Notes: generated by a model not told the origin, from the letters alone. A stretch of 64,000 bases of DNA from Sphingomonas_D zeicaulis (GCF_050433225.1 NZ_JBNPXQ010000006.1:307551-371550), one strand, 5' to 3'; positions 52,562 through 61,111 are shown, counted from the first letter of the stretch. A program made the numbers and translations.

Positions 52562-54132
52562 AGCCCGAGATTGCCCGGAGAGAGCCGCGCCTCGGGGTCG
52601 AGCGCAGCCTTGATCGATTTGACCAGCGCCAGCGCGTCCGCCTTCAGCCGCTCGGCATAGGGATAGGCCTTGCCGAGCTGGAAATTGGTCGCACCATGCG
52701 CTTCGAACAGCGCGATGATGTCCGACTTGAGCTGATGGATATAGGCGCGCGCTTCCGGGTTGGCCGGATAGGTCGGCAGGCTTGCCAGATAGTCGGCCGG
52801 TACCGCCGCGCGGTGATAGTCGGTGATCTCGTCTGGCCAGTACATCGCGATCTCGTAGAGGAAGCCGCCGGAGCCGACCGTCGCGAACATGCCGCCCAGC
52901 CAGACGCCGAGCCGCTTCATCTCCGCTTCGCGCGTGCCAAGCAGCGCACGGTAATCGCGTTCGAAACCGGCGACGCGGCTGTGCGGCAGAATGCCGTGCA
53001 GCGGCACCCAGCGCTCGCCCGCCGGCCCCAGCGTGTTGAAGAACGGCGCGAACGGCATGCCACGCACCACCGCCGGCACCGTCGCCGGGATCTCATGGCC
53101 AAGCGGAGTGACCAGTTGGCGGATGCGGTGCAGCCGCGCCTTCACCTCGCCGTCGTCGAACCCTTCGACGATGTAATGGACCATGAAGGCCGACTTGCGG
53201 ATCGTGCGCCGCGCCGAGGTCGCGGCCTGCATCAACTGCTTGGCGCCTGCGACCAGCGAGGGCGAACTGCGCAGGATCGACAGCGCCATGTCGACCGTTG
53301 CGCCGGCGCGATCCTGGCGCGCGATCTGACCTTGCGAGAGCGCGGCGTCGAGCGAGAAGTGCGTGTCCTCGATCCGCTCCAGCGCCACGCGCCGCATTGC
53401 CTCGTGCATCGCGGCCATGTCGGGGAAGGCGAACGAGATCGGCCGATGCGCCGGGCGGCGGCGGATGACGGGAAGCGTGATCCGCGCCTTGATCCCGAGC
53501 GCCCCGCAGTCACCGGTGAACAAGCCGGTGAGGTCAGGTCCGAAATGCCGCGTGAAGGGCAGGGTGCCCGCCGCCGCCGCGCCGGTCGACAGCAGCGACC
53601 CATCCGCCGTCACGACGTCGAAGGAGAGCACGGAGTCTGCGGAGATGCCATAGGCACCCGATCCATGGCTGATCGTGTTCTGCGACATCGAACCGCCGAT
53701 CGTCGCGCCAAGTCCCGAAAACGGGCCCCAGAACGGCGTGCGAAGATCATGTTCGGCCAGTGCGTCTCGCAACGCCGCCCAGGTAACGCCGGCCTCCACC
53801 GTGACGTGACCGTTCACCTCGTCGAGCCCGACGATCCGGTTGAGGCCGCTGAGGTCGATCAACACCATCCCGGGTTGGAACGGGATATAGCCGTCGGTGT
53901 AGGACGCACCGCCGCCGCGCAGCGACAGCTTGATCCCGGTTTGCGCCGTCGCACGCACCACCGCCTGCAACTGTTCGACGCTGCCCGGTCGCACGACCGC
54001 CAGCGGCGCTTCGGCACGACGATAAACGTCGGTGCTCAGCGCCAGCGTCGCAGCGCCGGTCAGCACATTGGCCTTGCCGACCGCCGTCTCCAGCGCGGCC
54101 AGCACAACCGGCCGCTCGATCGCATCGATCAT
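52558..54132 (-). CDS. FAD-linked oxidase, vanillyl-alcohol-oxidase type (second copy)
   Basis: A 524-residue VAO/4-cresol-dehydrogenase-type flavoprotein. It has the PP-loop LRGGGASYTDGYIPFQ, the TPFWGPFSGLGATIGGSMSQ block, GLFTGDCGALGIKARITLPV and the terminal ALDPEARLSPGNLGL. It shares all these blocks with the protein at 21188-22798, but here GDCGALG replaces GDNGALG and the PP-loop region differs, so the two have diverged. Its ATG overlaps the stop of the small-protein gene (ATGA), so it is co-translated with that protein and the methyltransferase. Its substrate is probably a phenolic or alcohol intermediate. Confidence 0.88.
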   Translation of the reverse strand: MIDAIERPVVLAALETAVGKANVLTGAATLALSTDVYRRAEAPLAVVRPGSVEQLQAVVRATAQTGIKLSLRGGGASYTDGYIPFQPGMVLIDLSGLNRIVGLDEVNGHVTVEAGVTWAALRDALAEHDLRTPFWGPFSGLGATIGGSMSQNTISHGSGAYGISADSVLSFDVVTADGSLLSTGAAAAGTLPFTRHFGPDLTGLFTGDCGALGIKARITLPVIRRRPAHRPISFAFPDMAAMHEAMRRVALERIEDTHFSLDAALSQGQIARQDRAGATVDMALSILRSSPSLVAGAKQLMQAATSARRTIRKSAFMVHYIVEGFDDGEVKARLHRIRQLVTPLGHEIPATVPAVVRGMPFAPFFNTLGPAGERWVPLHGILPHSRVAGFERDYRALLGTREAEMKRLGVWLGGMFATVGSGGFLYEIAMYWPDEITDYHRAAVPADYLASLPTYPANPEARAYIHQLKSDIIALFEAHGATNFQLGKAYPYAERLKADALALVKSIKAALDPEARLSPGNLGL

Positions 54133-54491
54133 CCGACTGCGATCTCGTCGATGGTGCTGATATAATTCTCGCTTGTTTCTTGCGCGGCAAGCTCGCTCGC
54201 CTCCTTGCGCATCAGGTAGAACAAGCGGTCGAGCAGCGCCTGTCGCCGGGCTTCGCGTTCCTCCAGCGCCGCCTGGTCGAGCTGGAGCGACGCCATGCCG
54301 GCCTTGAGGTCGAGGCCGTTTGCCGCGGCGATCCGCTGCATCGCATCAACATCGTCGGCGAGCACCGAGACCTCGCTTGCAAGGACCATGATCATCGACA
54401 TCATCTGGTCCATGCCAGGCGTGTCGTAGAAGTTGGGGCGCTTGCCGCGGGCGTCGCGGCGCATCTTTGCGCTGTCGGTCATATCGTTCAC
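54129..54491 (-). CDS. Small conserved protein paired with a methyltransferase (copy 2)
   Basis: A 120-residue protein, largely helical by inspection, with no signal. RGKRPNFYDTPGMDQMMSMI and ASEVSVLADDVDAMQRIAAA match the copy at 28179-28535 (GKRPDF, GEVSVLRERVDTIERLL), with the same approximate length. The C-terminal stretch LLDRLFYLMRKEASELAAQ is likely helical. A GTG start at 54491 gives the same N-terminal spacing as copy 1 and overlaps the methyltransferase stop (GTGA); an ATG lies at 54482. It is coupled at both ends, to the methyltransferase and the flavoprotein. No known domain is recognised. Confidence 0.7.
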   Translation of the reverse strand: MNDMTDSAKMRRDARGKRPNFYDTPGMDQMMSMIMVLASEVSVLADDVDAMQRIAAANGLDLKAGMASLQLDQAALEEREARRQALLDRLFYLMRKEASELAAQETSENYISTIDEIAVG

Positions 54492-55705
54492 TGCCCTGCC
54501 TTCTGCGCGATGAGCACTTCCCAGCCGCCGCCCGGCGCGAACTCGCCGGCGGTGAATTCGCGTTCCGCAACGCTGTCCGCAGCGTCCTGGCTGTATCCCG
54601 CCGCCTCTGCCGCCGCGAATTCCATCACCGCCATCGGTGCGGTGTCGAAGCGGATCGTGTCGGCGGGGAAACCCGCCGCCTTCGCCAGTGCGACCTGGTC
54701 CTGCTCGCGCATTGCCCCCCAGAAGGGCTCGTTGTTGTAATAGGTTTCGTTGTCCAGGATGAACTGCGTGAACGGATCCATCAGGTCGAACGGCGGCAGG
54801 TCGGCGTGGATCATATACCCGCCGGGTGCGAGCACCCGGTGGCATTCCTCGAAGATCCTGGGCATCGCCTTGCCCGAGGTTTCATGCAGCAGGATGTGGC
54901 TGACGACCAGGTCGAAATAGCCGTCCTCGAACTCGGTCCGTTCCGCGTTCATCTGCGCGAAGTTGACGTCGAGCCCCATCGCGCCGGCGCGGGCATGGGC
55001 ATAGCGGATCTGAGGCGCGGCAACGTCGACGCCCCACACCTCGGCCTCGGGGAATAATTCCTTGTAGGGGAGGGTCGAGTGGCCGACCGTGCAGCCCATG
55101 TCGAGGATCCGCCTCGGGGAGAATCCGCTAAGCCGCCGCCTGATATAGTTGCAGACCGATCGGCCCATGTCGTCGTTGTTCGGGCCCGTGTAGCCCATGG
55201 CGTAGAGAAAGACTCCGCGGTCGTAGAGCGCACCGAGCGTCACGTCCTGCTCGCCCGGCTCGCCGGCATAGCCGCCCGGCATGCAGTGGATGTCGAGCGC
55301 ACTCACATAGCGGGGCACGTCGAAGCGCTCGGGTACGACCAGCTTGCCCTTGTTCGCCGCGGACGCGCTCGCCGCTTCGGCGCGCAACGCCTGCGGATCG
55401 CTGTCAATGCTGTCGATGACGCTGTCCCAGAGCAGTTCCTGGCTGATCCGGTTCACCGCGGCATAGTGCTGGAAATAGGTATCCGGCACCATCGCCTTGC
55501 GGATGTCGTGGCGGTCGACCGGTGCGCGCCCCGCCTCGCGTTCGAACCGCTTGCCCGCGCGGCCGCGATAGACCGGCTGGAGGCCCGGCAACAGGCCTTG
55601 CTGGATGTATTGCTTCAGGCTCTTGGCGAATTCCTGCCGAGAATTTTCCTGTGGGGTCGATTTGGGCAGCACGGCGTGCGGTGCCTGTTGAAAGGTGTTC
55701 AGCAT
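54488..55705 (-). CDS. SAM-dependent methyltransferase-like protein (copy 2)
   Basis: A 405-residue paralogue of the protein at 28532-29731. The SAM core has motif I RRILDMGCTVGHSTLPYK (about residues 198-215), EVWGVDVAAPQIRYAHARA and HRVLAPGGYMIHADLP. The N-terminal extension shares RHDIRKAM and ALDIHCMPGGYAGE (about residues 137-149). It carries an extra block YDRGVFLYAMGYTG before the core. ATG at 55705 is preceded by GGAGG, so that start is firm. It heads a minus-strand operon with the small protein and a VAO-type flavoprotein and diverges from a TonB receptor. The substrate is unknown. Confidence 0.82.
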   Translation of the reverse strand: MLNTFQQAPHAVLPKSTPQENSRQEFAKSLKQYIQQGLLPGLQPVYRGRAGKRFEREAGRAPVDRHDIRKAMVPDTYFQHYAAVNRISQELLWDSVIDSIDSDPQALRAEAASASAANKGKLVVPERFDVPRYVSALDIHCMPGGYAGEPGEQDVTLGALYDRGVFLYAMGYTGPNNDDMGRSVCNYIRRRLSGFSPRRILDMGCTVGHSTLPYKELFPEAEVWGVDVAAPQIRYAHARAGAMGLDVNFAQMNAERTEFEDGYFDLVVSHILLHETSGKAMPRIFEECHRVLAPGGYMIHADLPPFDLMDPFTQFILDNETYYNNEPFWGAMREQDQVALAKAAGFPADTIRFDTAPMAVMEFAAAEAAGYSQDAADSVAEREFTAGEFAPGGGWEVLIAQKAGQ

Positions 55706-55943
55706 CACAGCCTCCAGTCGCGCCCACAACCCAGAGTCGCAGGCAGCTCTCGCTCGATGTGGATTAAGCTAGTCGCCGCCCTGCTGCCAATGCAGCGCAT
55801 GGCGGGGCCTTGATCGACTGGCGGATAGCCGCGCGGCTTTGCGCTGACGACCCGCAAATCCGCGGCGCAGGATCGAGGCAAGGGACAACAAGTCCCGCGC
55901 AAGACGTCCGGGGGAACGGCGTCCACTTTTTCGGGGAGTCACC
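55706..55943. promoter_or_regulatory. Divergent promoter region, methyltransferase operon / TonB receptor
   Basis: A 238-base gap between divergent units. It contains a perfect 12-base palindrome AGCCGCGCGGCT (55827-55838) preceded by GCGGAT. GC-rich palindromes are common in such DNA, so an operator role is only possible. Confidence 0.4.
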
Positions 55944-58061
55944 ATGCGCAATCAGCTTCGCGGCGCGTCCGCCGCCATACTCGCGTCTGCCCTTTTTGCT
56001 GCCTCCGCCCATGCGCAAGATGCGCCGCCCCGTGGCGACGGGCTGGAGGATATCGTCGTCACGGCGCAGCGATCCGATCAGCGGCTGCAGGACGTGCCGG
56101 TCGCGGTAAGCGCAGTGTCGTCCGAAACGATCGAGCGCCTCGCCGTGACCGGGCCGCAGGACCTCAACCGGCTCGCGCCCAACGTCAAGTTCGATGGCGT
56201 CACCGGCGGTACCGCTGGTTTGAAGCCCTTCATCCGCGGCGGCGGCATCACCGACGGTGCGTTCGTCACCGCGGAATCCGAAGTCGCGATCTATGTTGAC
56301 GACGTGTATCGCGCCCGCCTGTCCGCATCGCTGCTCGATTTCATGGAGCTCGAGCGGATCGAGGTGCTGCGCGGGCCGCAGGGCGTGCTTTACGGTCGCA
56401 ATTCCTCGGCCGGCGCGGTCAACTTCATCACAAAGGGGCCCGCCGCGACGTTCAAGGGCAATGTCGAAGCCGGCTTCGGCAGTTGGAACGAGCGCCGGTT
56501 ACGCGTCTATGCCAGCACGCCGCTGAGCGAAGACGGCAAGTGGCGGGGCTCGGTCAACGCGATGATCCGCGGCCGCGACGGCGGGCGCCAGTTCAACGCG
56601 ACGCTGAACAAGAAGGTCGGCAAGGAGGATTTCGCCGGCGTCCAGGCCGATGTCGCCTATGTGGGCGATGCGGTGGAAGGGCGTCTGACCGGGTTCTACA
56701 TGAACGGCGACACCGACGGGCAATATGCCGTCGCGACACAGGTCGATGCAGCCGGCAAGATCGTGCCAGTGAGCGGCTCCTATCGCCGCGTCCAGTCGCC
56801 GATCGCTTCATTCACCAAGGTCGAGCAATATGGCGGCACATTGCGCCTGTCGGCGGACATGCCGAATGGTCGCATCACCTCGATCAGCGCCTATTCCGAG
56901 CTCAACGACAGTTGGCGGCAGGATTTCTCCGGCGGCGTCCCGCCTTCGGCGCTGGGCCTGCCCGGCACGACGCCCCTAGCGCTGTTCGATCGCACCCTCG
57001 TCGGCACGCAGCGTCAGTTCAGTCAGGAACTGCAGGTGTCTGGCGGGACCTCGTCCGACTTTCTGCAATATCTCGGCGGCCTCTATTATTTTCATGAAGC
57101 CGGGCAGCAAGACATCGATTCAGTGATTTTCTTCGTGCCGTCGAACACCATCTTCAGCATCAAGACCAACAGCTTTGCCGGATTCGGCCAGTTGACCTTC
57201 AATCTCTCGGACCGCCTGGCGCTGATCGCGGGCGGGCGCTATACCATCGATGACAAGCAACTGAACGCGCGGATCGGCGGTACGCCTGTCGACCTCAAGA
57301 ACAGCTATCAGAAGTTTACGCCGAAGCTTGGGATCAACTACAAGATCACCCAGGACATACTCGCCTATGCCTCCTACAGCGAAGGCTTCAAGGGCGGTGG
57401 CTATAACGGTCTTGCTGGCAGCGCAGCCCAGCTTTCGCTGCCCTTCAGGCCGCAGGTGACGGAAGCCTGTGAAGTAGGCTTCAAGTCCGACCTCTTCGGT
57501 CGCCGCGCGCGGATCAACGTTGCCGCCTTCTACAACAAGATCAAGGATCGTCAGCAGCCGGTGAATACCAACGACGGCGCGTTCCTGGTCGAGAATTACG
57601 ACATGACGATCAAGGGTGTCGAAGCGGAACTGTCGATCCGTGCCGCATCCTGGCTGACCTTGTGGGCGAATGGTTCGCTCAACGACGGCAAATATGATGC
57701 CAGTAGCGCGGGGGGCTCGCTCACCAACAATGATCCGCCGAGCCTGCCGGATTACCAGTTCAGCGTGGGGTTTGACGGGGACGTGCCGGCCGGCCCCGGC
57801 AAGCTGATCTTCGGCGCCGATTATAATGATCGCGGCTCCTATTTCTCTACGCCGGAGAATGCTGCGATCGGCTTCATCCCGCAGCAGGACTTTCTGGCTG
57901 GTTATCTCGGCTATGAATGGGGCCAGTGGAAGCTTCAGGTGAACGGCAAGAATCTGCTCAACCGCGAAGGCTGGCAGACGGGCTTCGGTTTCGCCGTGGT
58001 CCAGCCCCGCTTCTCGATCGAGCCGCGTACCGTGCTGGCGACGCTCCGCTACAAGTTCTGA
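55944..58061 (+). CDS. TonB-dependent outer-membrane receptor (second)
   Basis: A 705-residue TonB-dependent receptor. The signal peptide covers residues 1-27 (to ASAHAQDAPP). The plug starts LEDIVVTAQRSDQRLQDVPV, and ERIEVLRGPQGVLYGRNSSA is the diagnostic plug end. The beta-barrel follows, ending in RYKF with a terminal Phe. AGGGAGAA follows its stop and serves the next gene. It leads a plus-strand unit with an aldehyde dehydrogenase and an atypical hydrolase, so it probably takes up the same organic substrate or a related one. Confidence 0.92.
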   Translation: MRNQLRGASAAILASALFAASAHAQDAPPRGDGLEDIVVTAQRSDQRLQDVPVAVSAVSSETIERLAVTGPQDLNRLAPNVKFDGVTGGTAGLKPFIRGGGITDGAFVTAESEVAIYVDDVYRARLSASLLDFMELERIEVLRGPQGVLYGRNSSAGAVNFITKGPAATFKGNVEAGFGSWNERRLRVYASTPLSEDGKWRGSVNAMIRGRDGGRQFNATLNKKVGKEDFAGVQADVAYVGDAVEGRLTGFYMNGDTDGQYAVATQVDAAGKIVPVSGSYRRVQSPIASFTKVEQYGGTLRLSADMPNGRITSISAYSELNDSWRQDFSGGVPPSALGLPGTTPLALFDRTLVGTQRQFSQELQVSGGTSSDFLQYLGGLYYFHEAGQQDIDSVIFFVPSNTIFSIKTNSFAGFGQLTFNLSDRLALIAGGRYTIDDKQLNARIGGTPVDLKNSYQKFTPKLGINYKITQDILAYASYSEGFKGGGYNGLAGSAAQLSLPFRPQVTEACEVGFKSDLFGRRARINVAAFYNKIKDRQQPVNTNDGAFLVENYDMTIKGVEAELSIRAASWLTLWANGSLNDGKYDASSAGGSLTNNDPPSLPDYQFSVGFDGDVPAGPGKLIFGADYNDRGSYFSTPENAAIGFIPQQDFLAGYLGYEWGQWKLQVNGKNLLNREGWQTGFGFAVVQPRFSIEPRTVLATLRYKF

Positions 58062-58072
58062 GGGAGAATATC

Positions 58073-59437
58073 GTGTATCGTTCCGTCAATCCCGCCACGG
58101 GCGAAACGCTTGCAACCTTCGATGACGCCGATGATGCCGCGGTAGAAGCGGCGTTGGCGGCTGGGCATCGCGCCTTCGCCACGTGGCGCAGGACGAGCTT
58201 CGCTGATCGTCGCGCGGCACTGGTGCGATTGGCGGAACAACTCGAAGCGAATGCGGATGCACATGCCCGGCTGATCACGCTCGAAATGGGCAAGCCGGTC
58301 GCAAGCGCGCGCGCCGAAGTGCTGAAATGCGCCGCCAATTGCCGCTGGTACGCCGAGCATGGCGAGGCACTGCTCACCGCTGAGAGCGTTGCACACCCCG
58401 CCGGCGACGCGCAGGTGCGGCACGAACCGCTCGGCATCGTGTTCGCGGTGATGCCGTGGAATTTCCCCTATTGGCAGGTCGTGCGCTTCCTCGCGCCGGC
58501 GCTGATGGCGGGCAATGTCGTCCTGCTCAAGCATGCGTCGAGCACGCCGCAATGTGCTGCGGCGCTGGCGGACGCAGGTACGGCGGCAGGCCTGCCCGCT
58601 GGGGTGTTCCAAAACCTGTTCCTGACACGGGCGCAACTCGCCGGCGTCATCGACGATCCCCGTGTCGCGGCGGTTACGTTGACCGGCAGCGAAGGGGCGG
58701 GGATTTCCGTCGGCGCGGCAAGCGGCCGCGCGCTCAAGCCGTGCGTGCTGGAGCTTGGCGGCAGCGACCCCCTGATCGTGATGCCGAGCGCCGATATCGA
58801 CAAGGCGGTCGCCGGTGCGGTGACCGGCCGTTACCAGAATAACGGCCAGTCCTGTGTCTGTGCCAAGCGGATTCTCGTTCATCGAGACATATATGCGACG
58901 TTCCGCGAGAAGTTCGTGGCGGCCGTCGCTGCGCTGAGGATCGGCGATCCGCTCGACACGATGACCGACCTCGGCCCGCTGTCGAGCGCTGGTGCGCGCG
59001 ACGAACTGGCCGGACAGGTGGAGCGGGTGATCGCGCAGGGCGGTATGCTGGTCGCCGGCGGCGCGGTGATCGGCGGGCCAGGCGCCTATTATGCTCCGAC
59101 CATCATCGAGGGGTTGCCGGAAGGGGCGGCAGCGCGCGTCGAGGAGATTTTCGGACCAGTCGCACTGCTCTTCGAGGTCGCCGATCTCGACGATGCGATC
59201 CGCTTGGCGAACGAAACGCCGTTCGGCCTCGGCTCCAGCGTCTGGACGAACGACGAGGAAGAGCGTGCGCGCTTTGCCGACGATCTCGAATGCGGCATGA
59301 CCTTCTTCAACGCCAACACCGTTTCCGATCCGGTACTGCCGTTCGGCGGGATCAAGCGCTCCGGCATCGGCCGCGAGTTGGGCCGCTGGGGGATGATGGA
59401 GTTCGTCAATGTCCGGCTCGTCTTCGCCGCCGCCTGA
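58073..59437 (+). CDS. NAD(P)-dependent succinate-semialdehyde-type aldehyde dehydrogenase
   Basis: A 454-residue aldehyde dehydrogenase, closest in style to the NAD-dependent succinate-semialdehyde group. YRSVNPATGETLATFDDADD is its start, VMPWNFPYWQVVRFLAPALM the cofactor loop, Glu227 lies in VLELGGSDPLIV and Cys261 in NNGQSCVCAKRIL. The GTG at 58073 follows AGGGAGAA, 12 bases after the receptor stop. The open frame further upstream overlaps the receptor and is not used. It oxidises a short-chain semialdehyde, probably late in the pathway. Confidence 0.9.
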   Translation: MYRSVNPATGETLATFDDADDAAVEAALAAGHRAFATWRRTSFADRRAALVRLAEQLEANADAHARLITLEMGKPVASARAEVLKCAANCRWYAEHGEALLTAESVAHPAGDAQVRHEPLGIVFAVMPWNFPYWQVVRFLAPALMAGNVVLLKHASSTPQCAAALADAGTAAGLPAGVFQNLFLTRAQLAGVIDDPRVAAVTLTGSEGAGISVGAASGRALKPCVLELGGSDPLIVMPSADIDKAVAGAVTGRYQNNGQSCVCAKRILVHRDIYATFREKFVAAVAALRIGDPLDTMTDLGPLSSAGARDELAGQVERVIAQGGMLVAGGAVIGGPGAYYAPTIIEGLPEGAAARVEEIFGPVALLFEVADLDDAIRLANETPFGLGSSVWTNDEEERARFADDLECGMTFFNANTVSDPVLPFGGIKRSGIGRELGRWGMMEFVNVRLVFAAA

Positions 59438-60257
59438 GATCGATCGCGCCTTCCTCCGCTTGGCGGAGGGGCTGGTGCATTATCGCTTCGCCGGGGACCC
59501 CGCCCCGGCGAAGCGGCCGCTCTACATGGCGCATGCCGGCCCGGTGTCATCCTTGTGGCTGGCGCCGCTTGCCGCCGAACTGGCGCGCGGCCGGCAGGTC
59601 ATCGCGCCCGACATGCCTGGTAATGGCGATTCATCGCCCCCCGCGCGACCAGACACGGACATCGGCTATTATGCCGACTGCGCGCTGCGGACGATCGACG
59701 CGCTGGGGCTTGAGCAAATCGATTTCTATGGCAGCCACACCGGCGCGATGATCGGCGTGGAGTTCGCGCGCCGAAATCCCGCCCGCGTGGGCAGGCTCGT
59801 GCTCGATGGCGTGGTGCTGATGGACCCCGTCGAGCGTCAGCGGATGCTGGACAACTATGCGCCGGCGATGAAGCCGGACGCGCATGGCGGGCAATTCGGC
59901 TGGGCTTATCAATTCTGTCGCGACATGTTCCTGTTCTACCCATATTTTGATCGTGACGCCGCGCATCGCACGGGAAACGGGGTCCCCCCGCCGGAGGTGC
60001 TGCATCCTTTCGTCGTGGATGTACTGAAGGCGCTGACGACTTACCATTGTGCCTATCGAGCAGCATTCGCCTACGACATGGCCGCGGCGTTGGCCGAAAG
60101 CCGGCACGATCTGCTGCTGGTCTGCGCGGCCAGCGACCCGACGCATGCCGACCTGCCCAAGGCGGCCGCGCTGCGCCCGGATGCGGCGGTGACGTTGTTC
60201 CAGGCGGGGGAGAGGCCCGCGCAAATTGCCCGGCGGATCGCTGCGTTTCTCGATTAG
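59409..60257 (+). CDS. Atypical alpha/beta-hydrolase-fold protein with His in the nucleophile position
   Basis: A 282-residue alpha/beta-hydrolase-fold protein. VIAPDMPGNGDSSPPAR is the usual loop. The elbow, normally G-x-S-x-G, reads G108-S-H110-T-G112 (IDFYGSHTGAMIGVEFA), so His110 sits where the nucleophilic serine should be. No catalytic histidine is evident near the C-terminus (LFQAGERPAQIARRI). It shares this HTG pattern and DMPG loop with the protein at 50512-51318. It overlaps the aldehyde dehydrogenase by 29 bases, the ATG lying inside that gene's end. The function is unlikely to be classical ester hydrolysis. Confidence 0.78.
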   Translation: MSGSSSPPPEIDRAFLRLAEGLVHYRFAGDPAPAKRPLYMAHAGPVSSLWLAPLAAELARGRQVIAPDMPGNGDSSPPARPDTDIGYYADCALRTIDALGLEQIDFYGSHTGAMIGVEFARRNPARVGRLVLDGVVLMDPVERQRMLDNYAPAMKPDAHGGQFGWAYQFCRDMFLFYPYFDRDAAHRTGNGVPPPEVLHPFVVDVLKALTTYHCAYRAAFAYDMAAALAESRHDLLLVCAASDPTHADLPKAAALRPDAAVTLFQAGERPAQIARRIAAFLD

Positions 60258-60328
60258 CATCTGTGCGGCTTGGGCTTGCCGCCGTCGTTCCTGGCGCGGG
60301 CGAGGAATGCTGGCGATTGACGGGTTAA

Positions 60329-60813
60329 CCCACCTCACTCCGCGTCCGGCACCACCCGTACATCCACCCGCCGCGCTGCCGCACCCTCGATCCCATCGAA
60401 AGCGGCCACCACATACGGCCCCGGCAACCGCTCGACGATCCGGATCCGCGCTGCATCCACCCCGCGCATCACCAGCGCGTCGCGGACCAGTTCGGCGCGG
60501 ACGCGGGCCAGCTTCGCGTCTTCCGCGATGGTTTGGCCGGAGACGGTTTGCGGGTCGGTCTGGGCGTGGCCGGCGATGTCGATGCGGGCGGGCTGGACGT
60601 CCAGCGCATAGTTGATCGTCGCGTCGAGATAATAGTCGGCGAGCTGGTAGGCGACGAAGCTGCGGCCGAAGTCGAAGGGGATGGTGAAGCGGCCCTCCCT
60701 GTAGGGGCGCTCGGGCTGCTTTCGCTCCTCATAGAGCGGGCGGACATTGCGTTCGGGGAGGGCGAAGCGGCGGCCCTGATAACCCTCCGCCTTCAGCATG
60801 TGGCGGGTGCAGG
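60329..60813. repeat. Right copy of the ~485-bp imperfect direct repeat (partner at 3820-4304)
   Basis: This part of the intact OmpA-like gene is repeated, with about 85-90% identity by eye in its best stretch, at the left flank. Both copies have the same orientation. Confidence 0.75.
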
Positions 60814-61111
60814 GCGCTTCCAGCACCGAAACGCGGGCGGGTTCGATCACGGTGCCGCCGCACGGGTCGCCGGCGGCGGTGGCGATCAGGCCCTCGACGA
60901 GGATGGCGTGGTTCCAGTCGGGCTTGGTGGGGGCGGCGGTGACATCGTAGCGGAGGCCCGTCGCCGGGTCGCTCGCCAGCCAGCAGCCGGATTTGCGGCC
61001 GGCATCTGTGTCGCGATAGATCGGGCAGGCGATGAAGCGGATCGCCCGTTTGGTGTCGGCGCCGCCGGTCGCGGCGGTGGCGGCGAGGAGGAGGAAGGTG
61101 GCGCGGATCAT
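60335..61111 (-). CDS. Exported protein with OmpA-like C-terminal domain
   Basis: A 258-residue exported protein. The signal is at residues 1-16 (RATFLLLAATAATGG). The C-terminal half resembles an OmpA-type peptidoglycan-binding domain: ARIDIAGHAQTDPQTVSGQ, then LARVRAELVRDALVMRGVDA, then RRVDVRVV near the end. The N-terminal half (RAIRFIACPIYRDTDAGRKS, with four cysteines overall) is not recognised. It lies just downstream of the cytochrome gene on the same strand. A truncated duplicate occurs at 3820-4304. It probably anchors to the cell wall; its function is unknown. Confidence 0.75.
   Translation of the reverse strand: MIRATFLLLAATAATGGADTKRAIRFIACPIYRDTDAGRKSGCWLASDPATGLRYDVTAAPTKPDWNHAILVEGLIATAAGDPCGGTVIEPARVSVLEAPCTRHMLKAEGYQGRRFALPERNVRPLYEERKQPERPYREGRFTIPFDFGRSFVAYQLADYYLDATINYALDVQPARIDIAGHAQTDPQTVSGQTIAEDAKLARVRAELVRDALVMRGVDAARIRIVERLPGPYVVAAFDGIEGAAARRVDVRVVPDAE

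Noticed and set aside
52474..54165. 563-codon plus-strand frame over the second VAO flavoprotein
   Set aside because: It is antisense to a well-supported flavoprotein gene and has low-complexity composition.
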